The translations under genes and the position numbers were made by a program. DNA of 64,000 bases from Chaetoderma sp. LZ-2023a (Eukaryota; Mollusca; Caudofoveata; Chaetodermatida; Chaetodermatidae): contig CM067370.1 of assembly GCA_034401795.1 (NCBI GenBank), positions 104,849,387-104,913,386 of the forward strand, read 5' to 3'. The notes beneath the pieces were generated by a model. The model did no database searches. It was given only the letters and a program-made list of their open reading frames with translations, and was not told where the DNA came from. Below are positions 23,890 through 38,104 of the stretch, piece by piece. Each line of letters begins with the position of its first letter. The first letter of the stretch is position 1.

Positions 23890-25330
23890 ACTAGAGTCAT
23901 GGTAGTGTAGAGAAGGGCAAACGTGATGGAACAGCATTGGAAGAAATCTATTTTAAAAGAATATCAACCAGTAACCATCCCTGGACAAATGACATCCAAG
24001 ATAACATCAAAGATAGTTATGTTAGTACGAATAGTCCTATACATGTACTGCCTCCAGAAACAGCAGGCCAAAAGACCCTGATGTGGTTCACATTTGTCAC
24101 TTATAAGTGACAAAACACCAATATGGAATGATAGCATTGTAGCTCCACTGTACAAGAGAAATCCCACGGTATTACCAATATTCACAAGACTACTGACGCA
24201 AGGCAAAGAATCGACTAGATTATCATTGTGGGAAGCTACAGGTTAATCATAGCTTTAGATGCGACGGCTACACGGATAACTGGTGCATTATATTAGTGGT
24301 CCTACATAGTGCTATGTCAGCACTGATGTGTCTACGGAAGTACATTTGCATTGACGTGGCATGGGAGACATCAGATCAGTATGGACCAGCTACATTGTGG
24401 CAGACGTTGAGTGCCCATTACACATGCACATGCATTAGGCTTTCTCAATAAACGTGTATTGCAGTCTTCACTTCTTACAGTTATTTACATGTATTCTTAC
24501 AGGTGGATTTCACAGACAAAGAAAGTGTAGAGCGCAAAGAGTAAGTAAGTGAAGCAGTTGATATAATTGCATCATATGCAGATGGACAGCCAGCCAGCAT
24601 AACCAATACATTTCAATCACGTCATTGAAGTGCAGCAGGTACTGTCCAAAAGCAATCTATTTGGAAGATTAAATGAGTGAAAAAACCCCATGATAAACAC
24701 ATCCAGATGATGTTTACAAACTAGATACATCAGGTATATGTGTTGCTTATGTTTACTGCTTTAACAAGGACATCAAAATGGAAGCTTGATTGAGAAATAT
24801 TGAAATGTTGACGTATTTCCATGCTCGTGATCATTACAACTATATACGATGGGGCGCATTATATGTAGCAGACATGTTGAACCTGCAAATTATAGGCCCC
24901 AAAACATGGATGTTCTCCGATGTTGGCAACTTATGATTAGAAAACAGAGTTTCGCTTACTGCTATTGATCCAGACCATGACAATGAACAGGAAGAGCAAG
25001 AGTAGGACAGGTTTCATTGATATCACCAGAGGTAATGAACATGATTTAGAGACCTACTTTATTAAAGCTCCCACACTTTCTATCCTTGCTATAGACCAAA
25101 AAGTGTATGCTGGAATTGAGAATAGACTAGCCCACTCCCTCATGAGCTTGATGGAGCAGATTAGTAAGATTAGTGCAAATGTAGCGAATATTGTCAAGAG
25201 CATGACGAAATAGGGCAACCCATTTCTAAAGAATAATACATTTAAGCGTGTGACATTTGCTGTTACTAGTAATGCGATCATTGATATTGACGACCCAGAA
25301 TTATGTTTCCACTAGATTGCCAAGAAAACA
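23890..25330 (+). pseudogene. Relic of an Academ-like transposase (different lineage from 32435-38600)
   Basis: Translated in shifting frames, this stretch contains 'MLTYFHARDHYNYIRW' followed by 'GALYVADMLNL' (about 24800-24890), then 'NRKSKSRTGFIDITRGNEH' (about 24985-25040). Both align by eye with the C-terminal transposase segment of the element at 32435-38600, where 'DRTNYARWLPIYLADMKML' is followed by an 'EQSINLDSKKRGGIIG' block. Upstream, 'VDFTDKESVERKE' and 'SYADGQPASITNTFQSRH' (about 24500-24630) are coding-like but I cannot place them. Stops occur every 20-60 codons, so this is an old relic. No terminal repeats identified. Confidence 0.45.
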
Positions 25331-25469
25331 TTCAGATTTTGAGATGCCCAAAGAAAGAACATGGTATCATACATAAATCAACGGTCAACTTGTAGCAATC
25401 ACACAGGAAAGAAAGTTCCTGTCTAGGTTACTTACAAGTATTGAATGGTCGGTCAGAGCTCGATGGCAA

Positions 25470-28400
25470 GAATGCTATCGGAGATTTTTTAATTTAATGT
25501 AGATGCACCTTCCATCCAGGTGGGCCAATGATGAGTGTTTCAGGGAAGGGGAACCAGGCATTTGATCCCTGCGAAAGCTCATGTTGTATCCCTTGAGTTC
25601 CAGGTATTCGGCTGTGCGATGATCTGGAGTGGCTTGGTCGGCCAGTTGTAGGCTCTCTATGGCCAGTTGTCCCTGGTGGCTCTCAGTCATTATCTGGGCT
25701 TGTGATGCCGTCTCATGGGCGATCTTTCAGGGCTCCTTCACAAAATTTTGCTGGTGAGAGTGGACAGCCACCTCCTTAGAGACGCATGTCTGGGCAGGCA
25801 TTCCCGACACAGCGTACTTGAAGTGGTTGTTGGGTGGTTGGACCACTCCTGGTAGTGGTGTGTCAGGCTCCTCGCCATCGTCGATGGGCGTGTGGTCAAA
25901 AAGACGGGAGCCACCATCATTGCAGTCCATATGCTGCCATGAAGGCAGGATCAGTCATCGACGGTGACTCGCGCGGATGCCGTGTCCTCCCTGGTCGCCG
26001 GGTACTTTTCTGGGAATAGGAAGGGTTGGGTTATGCACGGGGAGAGGGAGGTGTTTGCAGTGATTTGTTGTGTGTACCTAGGGTACATGTAATGGAGGAA
26101 AACGTAGTCGGTGGCTGTTTTTATCGCAGGTTGTTTTCAATCGTTCCTACCTGCATCCAAGTTAAGTGCTCTTGCATGGTATTTTCAGACCGCCTTGAGT
26201 GGCACCAATAAATGCTTGATGGGGTCCAAGGACGACTTTACCGAGTTTCAGACACTGCAGCCGACCCATGTACCTAAGAGGAAAGAGTTTAGGAATTCTC
26301 TTTCGAGTCTGGGTACTGCAGTGGTCTAATGCGACGGCTGTCTGAGAATGGCATGGTTGATTCGAAAAGGATTCCAAATCGAATGGTGATAACCACAGAA
26401 TCGAGTAATTAAATCGTTTTAGCCGGAACTATAATGAACACTGGTACGATAGGCCATCATCATGAAAGGGAGATGCAAGTTCCAATTGTGGCAATGTAGC
26501 TGAGTTTCCTTCGCCATCATGGTGGCGAGAGTTTGAATGAATTTTTCTACCAGACCATCACTACGTGGGTGAAAATGTGTAGTCCACGTTTTTACTATGT
26601 ACAAAAGGCGGCAGAGCTCCTGAAAAAGGCAACTATCGAAGTGTAGTTCCTCGGGAATTCCAAAGCGGGAGAAAACCTGGTTTACCAAGATGATGGCGAC
26701 AGTATCAACCTCTTGGTTTGGGAGGGAAAAAGCTTCTGTGAAATAATCTTGAAGTTATATGCATTTGTCAGGGGACACATTCAAAAGGGGTGCTTACTAT
26801 ATACGTTTGGAGCACAATGGTGAGGGTCTTGGTAGCATGGCGCAGACAGGGGATACATTTATTGGTCCATATATTCATGGCTGCATCCATTCTGATCCAG
26901 TGGGAGCGCAGTCGAATTCATTCGAGGGTGCGGTCATGCGCAAAATGTCCTGCACATTCGTGCAGTTGCTCAAGAACTGTTTTGCGGTAGTTTCGAGGTA
27001 CTATGAGATGGTTCAGGTAATACAGTATTCCGTTATGGAGGTGGAGCTCTTTGAGGTGTTGATGGTAATATTTAGTAGTACTGGAGGCAGAGGAAATTTG
27101 CTTGCGGGAAGGATGTTCGTGGTCATGTAATGAAGTCATGAGGGGTCCAAGATGTGGATCGCTTTCTTGGGTGCGCAAACAGTCGGGTTTCATTTCTTAG
27201 CAGAAAGGAGAGGAAACGACAATTCTTCACTTTCCAAGGATTCAATGGGGAGGTCATCAGCAGGAGAGTTAGTCATGGGCGGGTCTTTGAAGTCCTCAGG
27301 GACAGAATATGGCTCAGGGTGTTTGCGGGATAAAGCATCAGTATTTCCATGCACCTTTTCGGGACTGTGTATCACATCAAATTGAATCCTTTGGAGGGTT
27401 TCTTGCTAATGGGAAATCAGTCTTTCAGGATTATGCAGTTTCTGTAGCCAGTGAAGGGGAGCATGGTCAGTTCACACTGTAAATGGTTTTCTGTAAAGAA
27501 AGTGTTTGAAATGCTTAATGAAATGGACTGCTGCAAGAAGTTCGAGCTTAGTGGCAGTGTAACAATGTTCCGTGCACGAGAGGCAGCGGGATCCATAACA
27601 AAGGACTTGTTCATGCCTATCATAGTCGATCTGTGATAGAACAGCGCCGATACCGGTGTCTGAAGCATCAGTATCGAGGATAAAAGGGCATGAAGGGGCC
27701 GGGTGGCTTAGTATCGGGGCATAGACTAGTTTTTCTTTCAGAAATCTGAAGGCAGCTTTGCATTCGGGGGTCTATAGGAAAATAATGTGAACTTTTTCCA
27801 TGAGTTGGAAGAGGGTGCAGTGATGTTTTATAAATTCAGGAATGTAAGCGCTGCTGTATTGGCAAAGTCCGAGGAAACTACTGTGAGAGAGGGAGTGTCT
27901 TCCAAGCAATGGCAGTGGCTACTTTCGCAGACTGAGTGGAAATGGCTTGGCTGGATACATGACAGAGGAATTTTACTTCCTCAAGGAATAAATGTCATTT
28001 CTTAGGTTTCAATTTTAGGCTAGCAGCGGCAAATGGGTCGAGTCCTTCGCAGAGGTTGCATACTGCATCGGTGGTTCCAAATACTATCATTTCCTCCAAA
28101 TAACAGACGGGTTTTCCATGTAAATTTACAAAGTACACATTCCATTAAATGTTCAAATGTTCCTGGGGCATTGCAGAGGCTATATGGCATCTTTCAAAAT
28201 TGAAAAGGCCCTCAAGCAAGATGAAAGCGGTCTTTGCTTTATCGCGATCGTCCATTTCTACTTGCTGGCATCCACTGGCTAGGTGGTTGAGAGTGCTGAA
28301 TCAGGAAGTGCCGGCGAGGGGTCTAGGGCATGGTCTATGCGTGGAAGTGGGTAGGCATCCTCAAAGCTGCGATCATTCCGGCGCCTATGGTTAATACAAA

Positions 28401-30460
28401 AGTGGCTAAGACGATAGGGCTGGCCTATGGCGAGGTAGATGGTTCAATTATGCCAGATTGCAGCATTTCCGTTACTTTCTGTTGTGCTTCCTGTTCTTTA
28501 TCAGGGTTCTTTCATGGGGCAATAATCTCCGATATCGATGTTATGGTATATCAGATGGATTTTTCCGAGGTCTAAACCCCCGCTAGAGAAGATTTTTGCA
28601 TAATCGAGGAGCATGGTGTAAACTTGACGACTTTGCTCATTGTTCAATCCTTCCATAGTGTGGGAACATACATTTTGCAAATGGGGAGACAGAGGTGGGG
28701 ATGAAGTAGCATTTTTGGAGTAGGCGAAGTCATCTGGTGGATGATAATCATCATGAATGGTATCGGCTTCGAAGTCGGCCACAGATTTGCCCAGCTTCGG
28801 GTGAGAGCCCGGGTGGGGGGTTTCAAAACATATGGAATGCACCCAAAATAATGGGGACTAACTAATTCTCGCAGAGTGGCGACCTCAGCAGTCTGTGTGA
28901 ATTCTTCATCAGATTCTAATATGTTGTAGGGAGAGCGAAGACAAGGATTCAAGGCAGAGACAGAGAATCTCTTCTCGGCCAGGTTCTAACATGGTAGTAC
29001 TAGCAAGGACGACCTCACACATATGGTGCCGGGCGGAGAGTTCATCCAGCACTATTTGGCATCCATTAATTTCTAATTCTTGCCAAGCACAGTGTACAAT
29101 AGCACCACACATGTTAAGGAAATCGATTTCGAGCAGTGCATCATTTGCAGTGTTGGCTACTATGACTCATTGGATGAATCGTAGATCTTCGATTTGTATG
29201 ATGAAGTTGGCGGTTCCAGCCACTTCCAGGGGTGTTCCCGCCACTTCCAGGGGTGTTCCAGCAGCGCAACAAAGGTGGGTGCGTGGTTCCATCAGGTGCG
29301 GTCATAAATGTTCAGGCATAGTGTTGTAGAGACGAGAGCTAAGAATGGTAACAGTGGATCCAGAATTGATGGAGGTGAGAACATGAGTAACACGAATGGC
29401 ACAGTAACAACGAAGGACGCCAGTGCCAGGGAGGGCTGATGGTTTCTAGGACTGGTGGCGGCTGCAGTGAAAAAGTAGGTGGCGGCTGTATTAAAAAAAT
29501 ATGCCTTTAATATGAACTTGACTATTTTTACAAGTTACAGTGCTTCGGCGGCAAAAGTGTGTTCAGTTTGTCCACAGCAGAAACAGTGATCTAATCGAGG
29601 CTGCATGGGCGCTGATCCAGAAGGAGGGCTGGCAGGCATATGAGTGATTGCATAAATTGGATGAATTCCAGCGGAGGCTAATCTAGGGCTAGCTGGTTTC
29701 TGGGTGGCTTACTGTGTCCAAGCAGTGCTCTTAGGCGGGACGGGGATATTTTGTACAGCTTTCAATAAAACGTCCATCTGAGCAGGAGCAGTGTCAGATG
29801 GAGGAGCGGTACTTGTTGGAGAAGGCAGAGTGGTGGAATCAGCGACAATCACGCATTAGAGGCGTATAGCTGATTTTTATTTCCTTACCAAGCCCACGTG
29901 GTCCAGCAACTTTATTTACCATGGCTGCAATGTAGTGTGCTTCTTCTATATTTTCTATTGGGCAGATTCTTCTCTGCGTGGCTTCTGGTTCAAGAAATTG
30001 TTAATGCGTATTGCGGGATTAGTCAATTCTGTGATGTCCCTTATATCCGCCTGATTTAGGTGGATTTAGATCAGGTGCCTACTCAAAGCCTGATCAGAAT
30101 GGAATTTAGGCAGCGAAATCTTCTCTATAAGAAAAGAAAATGCAAGATCCGTTGGAGCAGTTGAAAGGATGGCGGGGTTATCGAAGACTAGAACCATTTG
30201 CTATGGTGTGGGGTGTCCGCGACGAGATTTTTTCAAGCTCGTGTAAGGCGAGATGAGAGACACAGTGAATCAAGCTGTCCTAGTCCTAATGATATTTCTT
30301 ACTCCAAGTGGCTCGTATCCAAGCCGAAGCAGCACAGATCAGTGTCAGAAGACATGCACCGATTGATTGCGGGAACTTCGAATGGGAGCTAAATGTGGAA
30401 AAGCAGCAGAAACGTCCGCTGGCGACTTTACACAATTTGACTGTAGGCCAAGTGAAATGC
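25470..30460 (-). mobile_element. Decayed Ty3/gypsy LTR retrotransposon (internal region)
   Basis: On the minus strand, from 5' to 3', the following can be read in broken frames. A zinc-knuckle relic 'HCFCCGQTEH' is near 29560. The protease region is about 29000-29300. The N-terminal reverse transcriptase lead 'GLDLGKIHLIYHNIDIGD' is near 28540. Reverse transcriptase 'VCYLEEMIVFG' (normally YLDD) is near 28105, followed by 'LKLKPKKCHLF'. RNase H 'TDASDTGIGAVL' is near 27655. The integrase zinc finger is about 26920-27190 and the integrase core tail is at 26419-26688. All are interrupted. No matching LTR pair was found. Its 5' side abuts the younger Ty3 element at 30464, which may have inserted into it. 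Confidence 0.75.
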
Positions 30461-30463
30461 AAT

Positions 30464-32434
30464 TGTGACAGAGTGATGTGCTGTGTCAAAATCACTTGTC
30501 TCAGTCAGGTTGTGTTTTGGGATATGGTTAGGTTTGTCTAAAAATTTCTTTTATATCTTAGGGCCGGATAACTTTAAGGGTAACTTTAAGTTGGCACGTA
30601 GGCAGATGAAATGTATTTCGCGCTGTTTTTGCACGCGAAACTCAGGTTCGCTTCTGATTGGCCGGGCCGCTAGAAATTTGGGTGTTTGGTTAAAGGATGG
30701 TTTAAGATAGCCATTCACATACTGACAAGTCAACTTGGAAGGAATGATTCCATGAATCTAAGTGTGGAATCCTGTTGGTAGATCTGCAAATGGAATAGTG
30801 ACTTTATTTCATTATGTTGCACTTAATTCATTCCGATTCTATAATTTCTTGATGTGTGTGGCTCTGGATTTTCCAATATTCGGCGGCGCTAGTTGTTGGA
30901 GTAATATTGAAAAATACGAAAACTGGTTATATTTCCAATTAGTAATGGTCAACCTGTTCCATCCAATATATACTCCACAGCGTTTATAACCGTGAGACAT
31001 TTGGTTTTACCAGTATAATGAGTGTCCCATCAGGAGTCGGGAGGGTTGGTTAGTTCGAAAACCGGTAACACAATGAAAGGAGTAACTTCGGATTTCAGGT
31101 CGGATTACCCTACTCAAATGTTAGCCTGTTAGGGCTAACATATTTCTGGATCCATGGAGTGAACCAGCTGCTATCTAGTGATCCAGGAATGGTACACTTT
31201 GTAAATATACTGTATTGTTTATTTGTATACTTTGTTATTATATTTTAAAAAGAAAATAAGGTTTTTGATGAATGTAAGTTCTTTTAGCTCTCCTGTTCGA
31301 AGAACAGAATAGTTGACATCACAATGGGTTTTTGTACTGCATGGTTGAAATGCAACCATCTTTCTGAGATTAGCATATAATCTAGCACAGACTATATTAT
31401 TTTGATTAGGTCAATTGACGGCAGATGATGAGGCAGTTCAGACTTTGGAAGGAACAGTTCTGGTGAGATAGTTAGATTTTCTCTCTGATTCTGTCTATTT
31501 GTCTGTGGTGAAATTGTCTACAGTGCTAGGTCTTGGGCATTATTTTGGTCAGAGTTGTTGGTGGAATTAATTCTTATTGATAATAATTGATTTCCGTCAT
31601 CAAATCTGGGTTAAAGGTTGTCTAGGACGATGGTCGATAAGGCACATGTTTTCTTTAAAGGTAGGACAGAATCAGAGTTTGTGGTAAGATCAGTGTGATG
31701 TGTTTCCCCCCTTGTATGCATATGAAGCAAACTTGACTCTCTGAACCCTGGCGTCACAGTATATCAATTACCAGGCAACCGTATAGGTAAGTTATTTGTT
31801 ATTTTGGGGCGAGTGCAACAGGAAACTGTTGATGCCATAGTCAGCATGGTTGATGCCATAGGCTGCTACGGTCCCAGTTTGGTTCGTTTCAAAATATTCA
31901 GCAGAATATTTAATAAATTGTAATTGAGATTTTGAAGTCGCTATTTTGGGTTGAAAGGGTTAAATATTCATGTATCTAAGGTTTAGCTCATAAGTCCATG
32001 GTGTACCGGTTCTGTCGACTGACCTTTGTCCGTCTATTTATCTACCTGTTCGTCAGTTGTCCGTCTTACTTTCCCTTGGCGCACACATATATATATATTT
32101 TTTTGCGCATGTTGAAATCATCACAAATATTTTTATGCATGTTGGAATCGTGACATTTTGAAAATGGAATTCCAATGGTTAATTGGTTTGTGCATCATAA
32201 TTTTCTTGTTACGGTTCATGCTCTCGACCGGACGTTACCGTTACAGATGCTGAGCTTTGCTAGTTCCTTCATTTCTCATTCGACTACAGACGTATGGGTT
32301 AATATTTATTATCCTACAGTTAAAACATCTAGCGCTTGTAGTTAGTATCTATTATCATAATAGGCAAGATATACTTTAAAGTGCAATTATTTAATTAAGC
32401 GCCTTATGTTTGTCATTTTTCTAATTAGTGATCA
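30464..32434 (+). repeat. Left LTR, 5' segment
   Basis: Starts TGTGACAGAG and matches 48242-50476, except for a ~255-bp segment with a TA microsatellite present only in the right copy (48560-48815). It contains a diverged family B unit at 31725-31930. It is interrupted at 32434 by a DNA transposon and resumes at about 38601. Small open frames inside are not conserved between the two LTR copies. Confidence 0.92.
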
Positions 32435-32494
32435 TAGTCCAGGAGCTAAAGCTAGGTCAGAATCGTGACGTAGCACACCCAGTATTCGGAAGGT
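32435..32494 (+). repeat. Academ-like left terminal inverted repeat region
   Basis: Terminal 'tagtccaggagctaa' and, 40 bp further in, 'cacccagtattcggaaggt'. Both blocks have inverted partners at 38530-38600, with non-matching DNA between them. Confidence 0.85.
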
Positions 32495-33239
32495 CTGACA
32501 CTTGCTGTGGCTTGGGGGACATGTCCCACACATTTTAAGCCCTGTTGTACAAACAGATTGTGGTAGCACTAATTAGTTATCCTGATTTCTTTGCATAGGG
32601 GGTGTAGGCTTTGGCTGTATCCACAATGCACAACGATATAAGCATGATCGTGTCATAACTCAAAGTAATATCGTATTAGATTCACCATATATGATATTTA
32701 GACGGATATCGACCTAACATATATCCAACATACATTTTGCATGCATATACCAAAGGCGAGGGTGAAATGTGAAGGTTATATTTTATGTATGTATACTAAC
32801 TCCATCATAGAATCTGTATATCCAGCTGTACCACTGTTGACAAAGCACCCAGGTAATGGTGGTTGGAATGATACAGATGGATGTGGTGGTAATCGGTTTG
32901 GGAAAACAAATTAAAATGAATACTACACCTCACATCGCTCTCATTGTCATTGTCTACATATAATTCAAATTATGCCTGTAACACTTGTTCCGGGGTAATT
33001 TTGTAATTTGACATTACAAGTAAACTGAAAGTTTAATTCACTCATTTTCTCAAATACAAATCTTTTTTTGAAAAGCACATAAGAATGCAAGTGGCATTTT
33101 ATGAATTTGTATTCATGAGAAAGGTTGTTAATACATGCCTTGATTAATAAAGCCTAGTATTGATTTAATATATATGCACACACACTAATTACATTTGCGA
33201 AATAATTACAAGCGCTATATAACTAGCAATTAAGCAAAT

Positions 33240-36200
33240 ATGGACAGTGATAGTTGTGACGAGGAAGTAGCGTTTCATCTTCTCCCAGCAAAGCGTATCA
33301 AAACGACACAATGGACTCGCTGTATTATTTGTCAAGCACATAGTAGCGAAACTGTTAGCAATGCCACTGAAGTCGGCATCTCAAAGTTCATAGAGGCTTT
33401 CCAACACCGGGAGGATGACGTTTATGAAAGACTTAACTCAAATATTGATCAATTAAAACAACTGGATATCGTGTGGCATAGAAACTGTTATGCTAAATAC
33501 ACAAGCAAGCACAATATTAACTTTGCGAAAAGATGATCCATGACACCACCAACTCCTATGCCTCTTGATAAACAAAGTCCAGAAGAATCGACAAGTTTGG
33601 CTAGAGCAGCAAGATCGAGATCATCCCCGATAAACTGGGCAATGTGTATGTTTTGCCAAAAGAACTCACAAGAAAGTCAAGAAATTATTCTCAGTTTCTA
33701 CATTTTCCGCATGCCAAAACATACAAATTGCAGCAGAGAAAATGGCGGATACAGAAATGCTTACCAATATAAGAGGCGTAGAATTAATCGCTTCAGAAGC
33801 CAAATATCATGAAATATGCCGTGCACAGTATGTATCAATGCGCAATGTGATGTATAAATCATACCAAGAAACTGTGAATGAGGATTCGTTCTCCCAATCA
33901 TTCTCGGAGCTGGTAGCAGAGATAGAGTCTGGACTTGTATCAGGAAAAGCTTACAGCATGACATATTTGTTGAGTCGATTCAAGTTTTATCTAAAGAATA
34001 ATGGTGTGACTGCTGACAACTACCGCTCCCAAAGACTGAAGAGCCGATTACAAAACTACTTTCAGGATTCAATCGTTTTTCACCAGCAGCTAAACCCTTC
34101 CAAACCCGAGCTTGTTTATTCCAGTGATATATCTTTAGAAGATGTTATTAATGCAGCTGCCAATGCAGCTGGTGGTAGATCAGCGTATACTGATAGGCCA
34201 CATGGCTCAACTGATACTACTAGCAATGATGTTGACACGTTGTTCCACGCAGCGCAGATTTTGAAGGGAGATTTGGAGGCTTGTGAGGGGATCACCATTA
34301 AACCAGTTGATGTTGACAATCTGACACTCGCAAAAGCAAAGGAAATTATTCCCCAAAGCCTCTACTGGCTGCTGCGGTGGGTTACCACGAATGCAGATTT
34401 AGCACCAGAGCAGTTAGGTAATGTTAGATCAGAATGTGCTAATGAAGGTGATGAGAGGCATGTAATGATGATATGCCAAGACATAGCGCATTGTGTATCA
34501 CACGGGAGAAAGAAAATGCCAAAACACATAAGCCTCGCTATGACAATGAGGCATCTTACAGGTTCCAAACAAGTTGTCACCATTCTGAATCGTATGGGTC
34601 ATAGCGTTTCCTATGATGATATTGAGGTAGTTGACACTAGTATGGCGCTTGAAGTATTAGCTCAATCAACACGGTATGGAGTTGTAATACCAACAAACAT
34701 TGTTCCAAACTCGTTCGTTCAAGTAGCAGCTGATAACAATGATATACTTGAAGAAACCTTAGACGGTAAACAGACAACTCACTCAACGACAATGGTGATG
34801 TTCCAACGAATGCAATTTGGCCCAAGACCAGAGCGTGTCATACATGCTGAACACTCAGTCAGGAGAAGGGCTTTGACTGCACCAGGTACTGAAAACAGAA
34901 TTCTTGATTGTGGGGTGTTTGGTAGAAGACCAGTTGTGACCGCGTTCATAGACACTGTCAAGAAGGATTGGTACCAATGTGATAGCTCAATCCAGGAACA
35001 GGCATTAGTCATGGATCTTGCATGGGCCATCGTTCGAATGTGTCCAATAAAATTGTTTGCGGTAGATCTTGTACCCATGATGACCACAGAAACACAAACA
35101 GTCCCTAGTTGGAGTGGATTTAATGCACTTGTATCATGTGCTAACGCACCTTTTACACAAATCGGTTACTGTCCAATGATTTCCGGATCACCAACTGAAT
35201 TCAATACGGTGTATACGGTCATGAAACAAGTTCAAAGAATGATGACAACACTAGGACAGAATGACTCGGTCATTACATTCGACTTGGCCATATATGTCAA
35301 GGCAAAGGAGATACAGTGGCGATATAAAGAAGAGTTTAGTGACACTGTGATCAGACTGGGGGGATTCCACATTGCGCTAAACTACTTAGCTGTTATTGGA
35401 AAGATGTTTGATGACTCTGGCTTAGAAGATCTCCTCATAGAGGCCAACACATATGGTAGCAGCACGGCTGCTGCTCTACTTAAAGGGAAGTCATATAATC
35501 GAGGAGTGAGGGCTCACAAATTGGTTATGGAAGCACTGCTGCGATTACAATGGCAGTCTTTTTCCAAATGGGTTCAACAAAATGGACAACATGAAGACCA
35601 CATTACTCCAACAGAATTGGAGAGTCTGGATGAGAAAATTAAGATGTGCCGAAGCAGCATTGACGACTTAGACGCACTGCAAGAAAATTTCAAAGAGGTG
35701 TGTATGTACGTGAATAAATTGCAACAGCTGTTCAAATCCTTTAAAGTTGAGTCAAGCTCGAAATCACACCTGTTCGCATTTTGGAACTCATATATTCATA
35801 TGGTAGAGCTGCTGCTTGGATTCATAAGAGCTGAGAGAACTGGAGATTGGCAGGCACACCTATCTGTTACTGCTGCTATGGCGCCATATTTCTACAGCAT
35901 GGACAGAACCAATTATGCAAGATGGCTGCCAATATATCTTGCGGACATGAAGATGCTTCCAAGTACACATCCCCATGTACATGAACAATTCTTGAATGGA
36001 AATCATTCCGTAAGTCGCACAGACCATCCATTCAATCAAGTGTGGACAGATATGGCCTTAGAGCAATCGATTAATTTGGATTCCAAAAAGCGAGGTGGTA
36101 TTATTGGAATAATACAAAAGCCAGGAGCTCTGTAGAGGTGGTTTTTAACTAGCCACGAGAGGGCAGCCATAACAACGGTCACAAAGCAAATGTGTGGGTT

Positions 36201-38104
36201 ACAAGATAGTCACATGTTTGGAGTACATAAGGAAATGGGGACTAATCGAATGAACAGGGATGAAACCGATGTGCAGAAGATACTTTCGATGTTCTCATCA
36301 GATATAATGACCAATCCCTTTAATATTGCGGAAAACGACGACAGCGAGTGTCTTCCGCTTGTAAACATTGCAACTGGCGTGGTATTGCCTAGTGAAATCG
36401 CCAAGAGACTTGTTTCCGCCTGTGACATTGGTAAGGAGATTATGGAAAATTTTGTTCAGGAGCGGCTGGACACTAACACGAGAAGCTTTTGGGACACGTT
36501 GCCACACTTAAAACTTAAAACATTTGCCAGCCTAGCACAGAAGAAAAAACTCAAAACAAATGATGAAAAAATTCACAATGTGAGATCTGACCGCGAACTA
36601 TTTGGTCGATTAATTATTGCCGCAAGGTCCAGAGATGTTGATTTAAAACTAGTGATGACGTATGAACTGTCTACTGTTCCACTATCATTGTCACATACGG
36701 ATGGGACTCTAAAGAAAGAATGTGAAAAGTGTTTTGTTAAGTGAACTAGAAAAGGAAGTAAATGTTGATGGACGGCTTCCACCTGTTGACAAGACAGGTG
36801 CAACCGCTTATGTAGTAGATGGCATGGCAATTGTGCAAATGGTTAAAACTGGAGGTACGTCTACATTTGGAGAATTGGCTGATAAATACTGGCATATCTT
36901 TACAGTTCCACTGAATCAAGAAGACTGCAACAGAGTAGATATAGTTTTTGACAGATATGATAGACTGGAATCTCTCAAAGCGGAAGAGCGGTTAAAACGT
37001 GGGTCATCAACAGCATTGGAAGTAAAGATTGCTGGAGAAAATACTCCCGTTCCAAAGCAATGGGCCAAGTACATCAGCAATCCAAGCAACAAAAGTAACC
37101 TGGTTGCATTTCTCAGCAAGCGGTGGCGTGATACTGGTCCAAATATGCTATCTGCCGACAATTGCGTCATTCTTGCTGGTGGCTTTAACGATGGAATGGA
37201 TGTTGTTGTCATTTCAGCGAACAATTCGTCGTATTTGGAAGAACTTCGATCAGATCACGAGGAAGCAGATACGCGTATGTTGTTGCATGCGCTACATGCT
37301 TCAAAAGACCACATGCGTGTTGTTATACAGTCTCCTGATACAGACGTGGCAGTACTTAGTATATATACGTATCGTTCGCTTCACTGTTCTGAACTATGGT
37401 TCCGTACGGGCACAAAGGACAAATTGCGATACATACCAATACATACAGTTGCTCAAGTACTGGGCCCAGCTATCTGTCTGTCTTTGCCTGGGTTTCATTC
37501 TCTTACAGGTTGTGCTAGTACTAGTGCATTACTTGGAGTCGCTAAGAGAAAAGCATTCAATCACTTAAAGTCATCTGAATGTCATCAGCTTAGCTTAGCC
37601 CAACTCGGCGAACATGTTGACTTATCACCGAATACTGCAATTCTATGTGAGAAATTTGTCTGTGAGTTGTATACCACCAGGGATGTGGGAAAGACAGCTG
37701 ATGAAACCCGTTATTGGCTCTTTTGTCAAAAGAGACAAAGAAATGAAAATCTTCCACCTACATCGAATAGTCTAAAGCATCACACCGAAAGGGCCAATTT
37801 TCAAGCTCTTGTTTGGAGACGTTCATTGCAAGCTGTTCAGAATCTTCCATCTCCAAATGGACATGGCTGGAGTTTAGTGGATGGTCTACTCAAGCCTGTT
37901 CTAATGTCAAAGGATCCTGCTCAATTTGGATTAATTGAACTCACATCATGTAGATGTCAAAAGTCTGCCTGCAAAAGAACAGATCTCTGTCAATGCAAGG
38001 CTAACAATCTACTCTGCACTGAAGCATGCCTTTGTATGGGAGGTGAAATGTGTGACAATGTTCAGCATACAATTGTCGAAGATGACTATGACACGGATGA
38101 GTAA
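33240..38104 (+). pseudogene. Academ-like transposase-nuclease-CXC protein, broken
   Basis: About 1,620 codons. The N-terminus has Cys/His pairs ('CIICQ' ... 'WHRNCYAKY' and a second 'CMFCQ' ... 'YHEICRAQY'), probably DNA-binding zinc modules. The transposase core shows 'ADNNDILEETLDG' (34730), 'TFDLAIYVKAKEIQW' (35278), 'GGFH' (35360) and 'MALEQSINLDSK' with a candidate catalytic Glu at 36061. Next comes a FEN1/XPG-type nuclease with acidic motifs 'YVVDGMAIVQ' (36810), 'DHEEADTR' (37255) and 'SPDTDVAVL' (37335). The normally acidic 'GCD' motif reads GCAS at about 37509. The end is a CXC module, 'CRCQKSACKRTDLCQCKA' and onward (37950-38064). Breaks: in-frame TGA 33534-33536, a frameshift near 33690-33740, in-frame TAG 36133-36135 and a frameshift near 36720. 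It is not functional as it stands, but the frames are otherwise long, so inactivation is recent. Confidence 0.82.
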
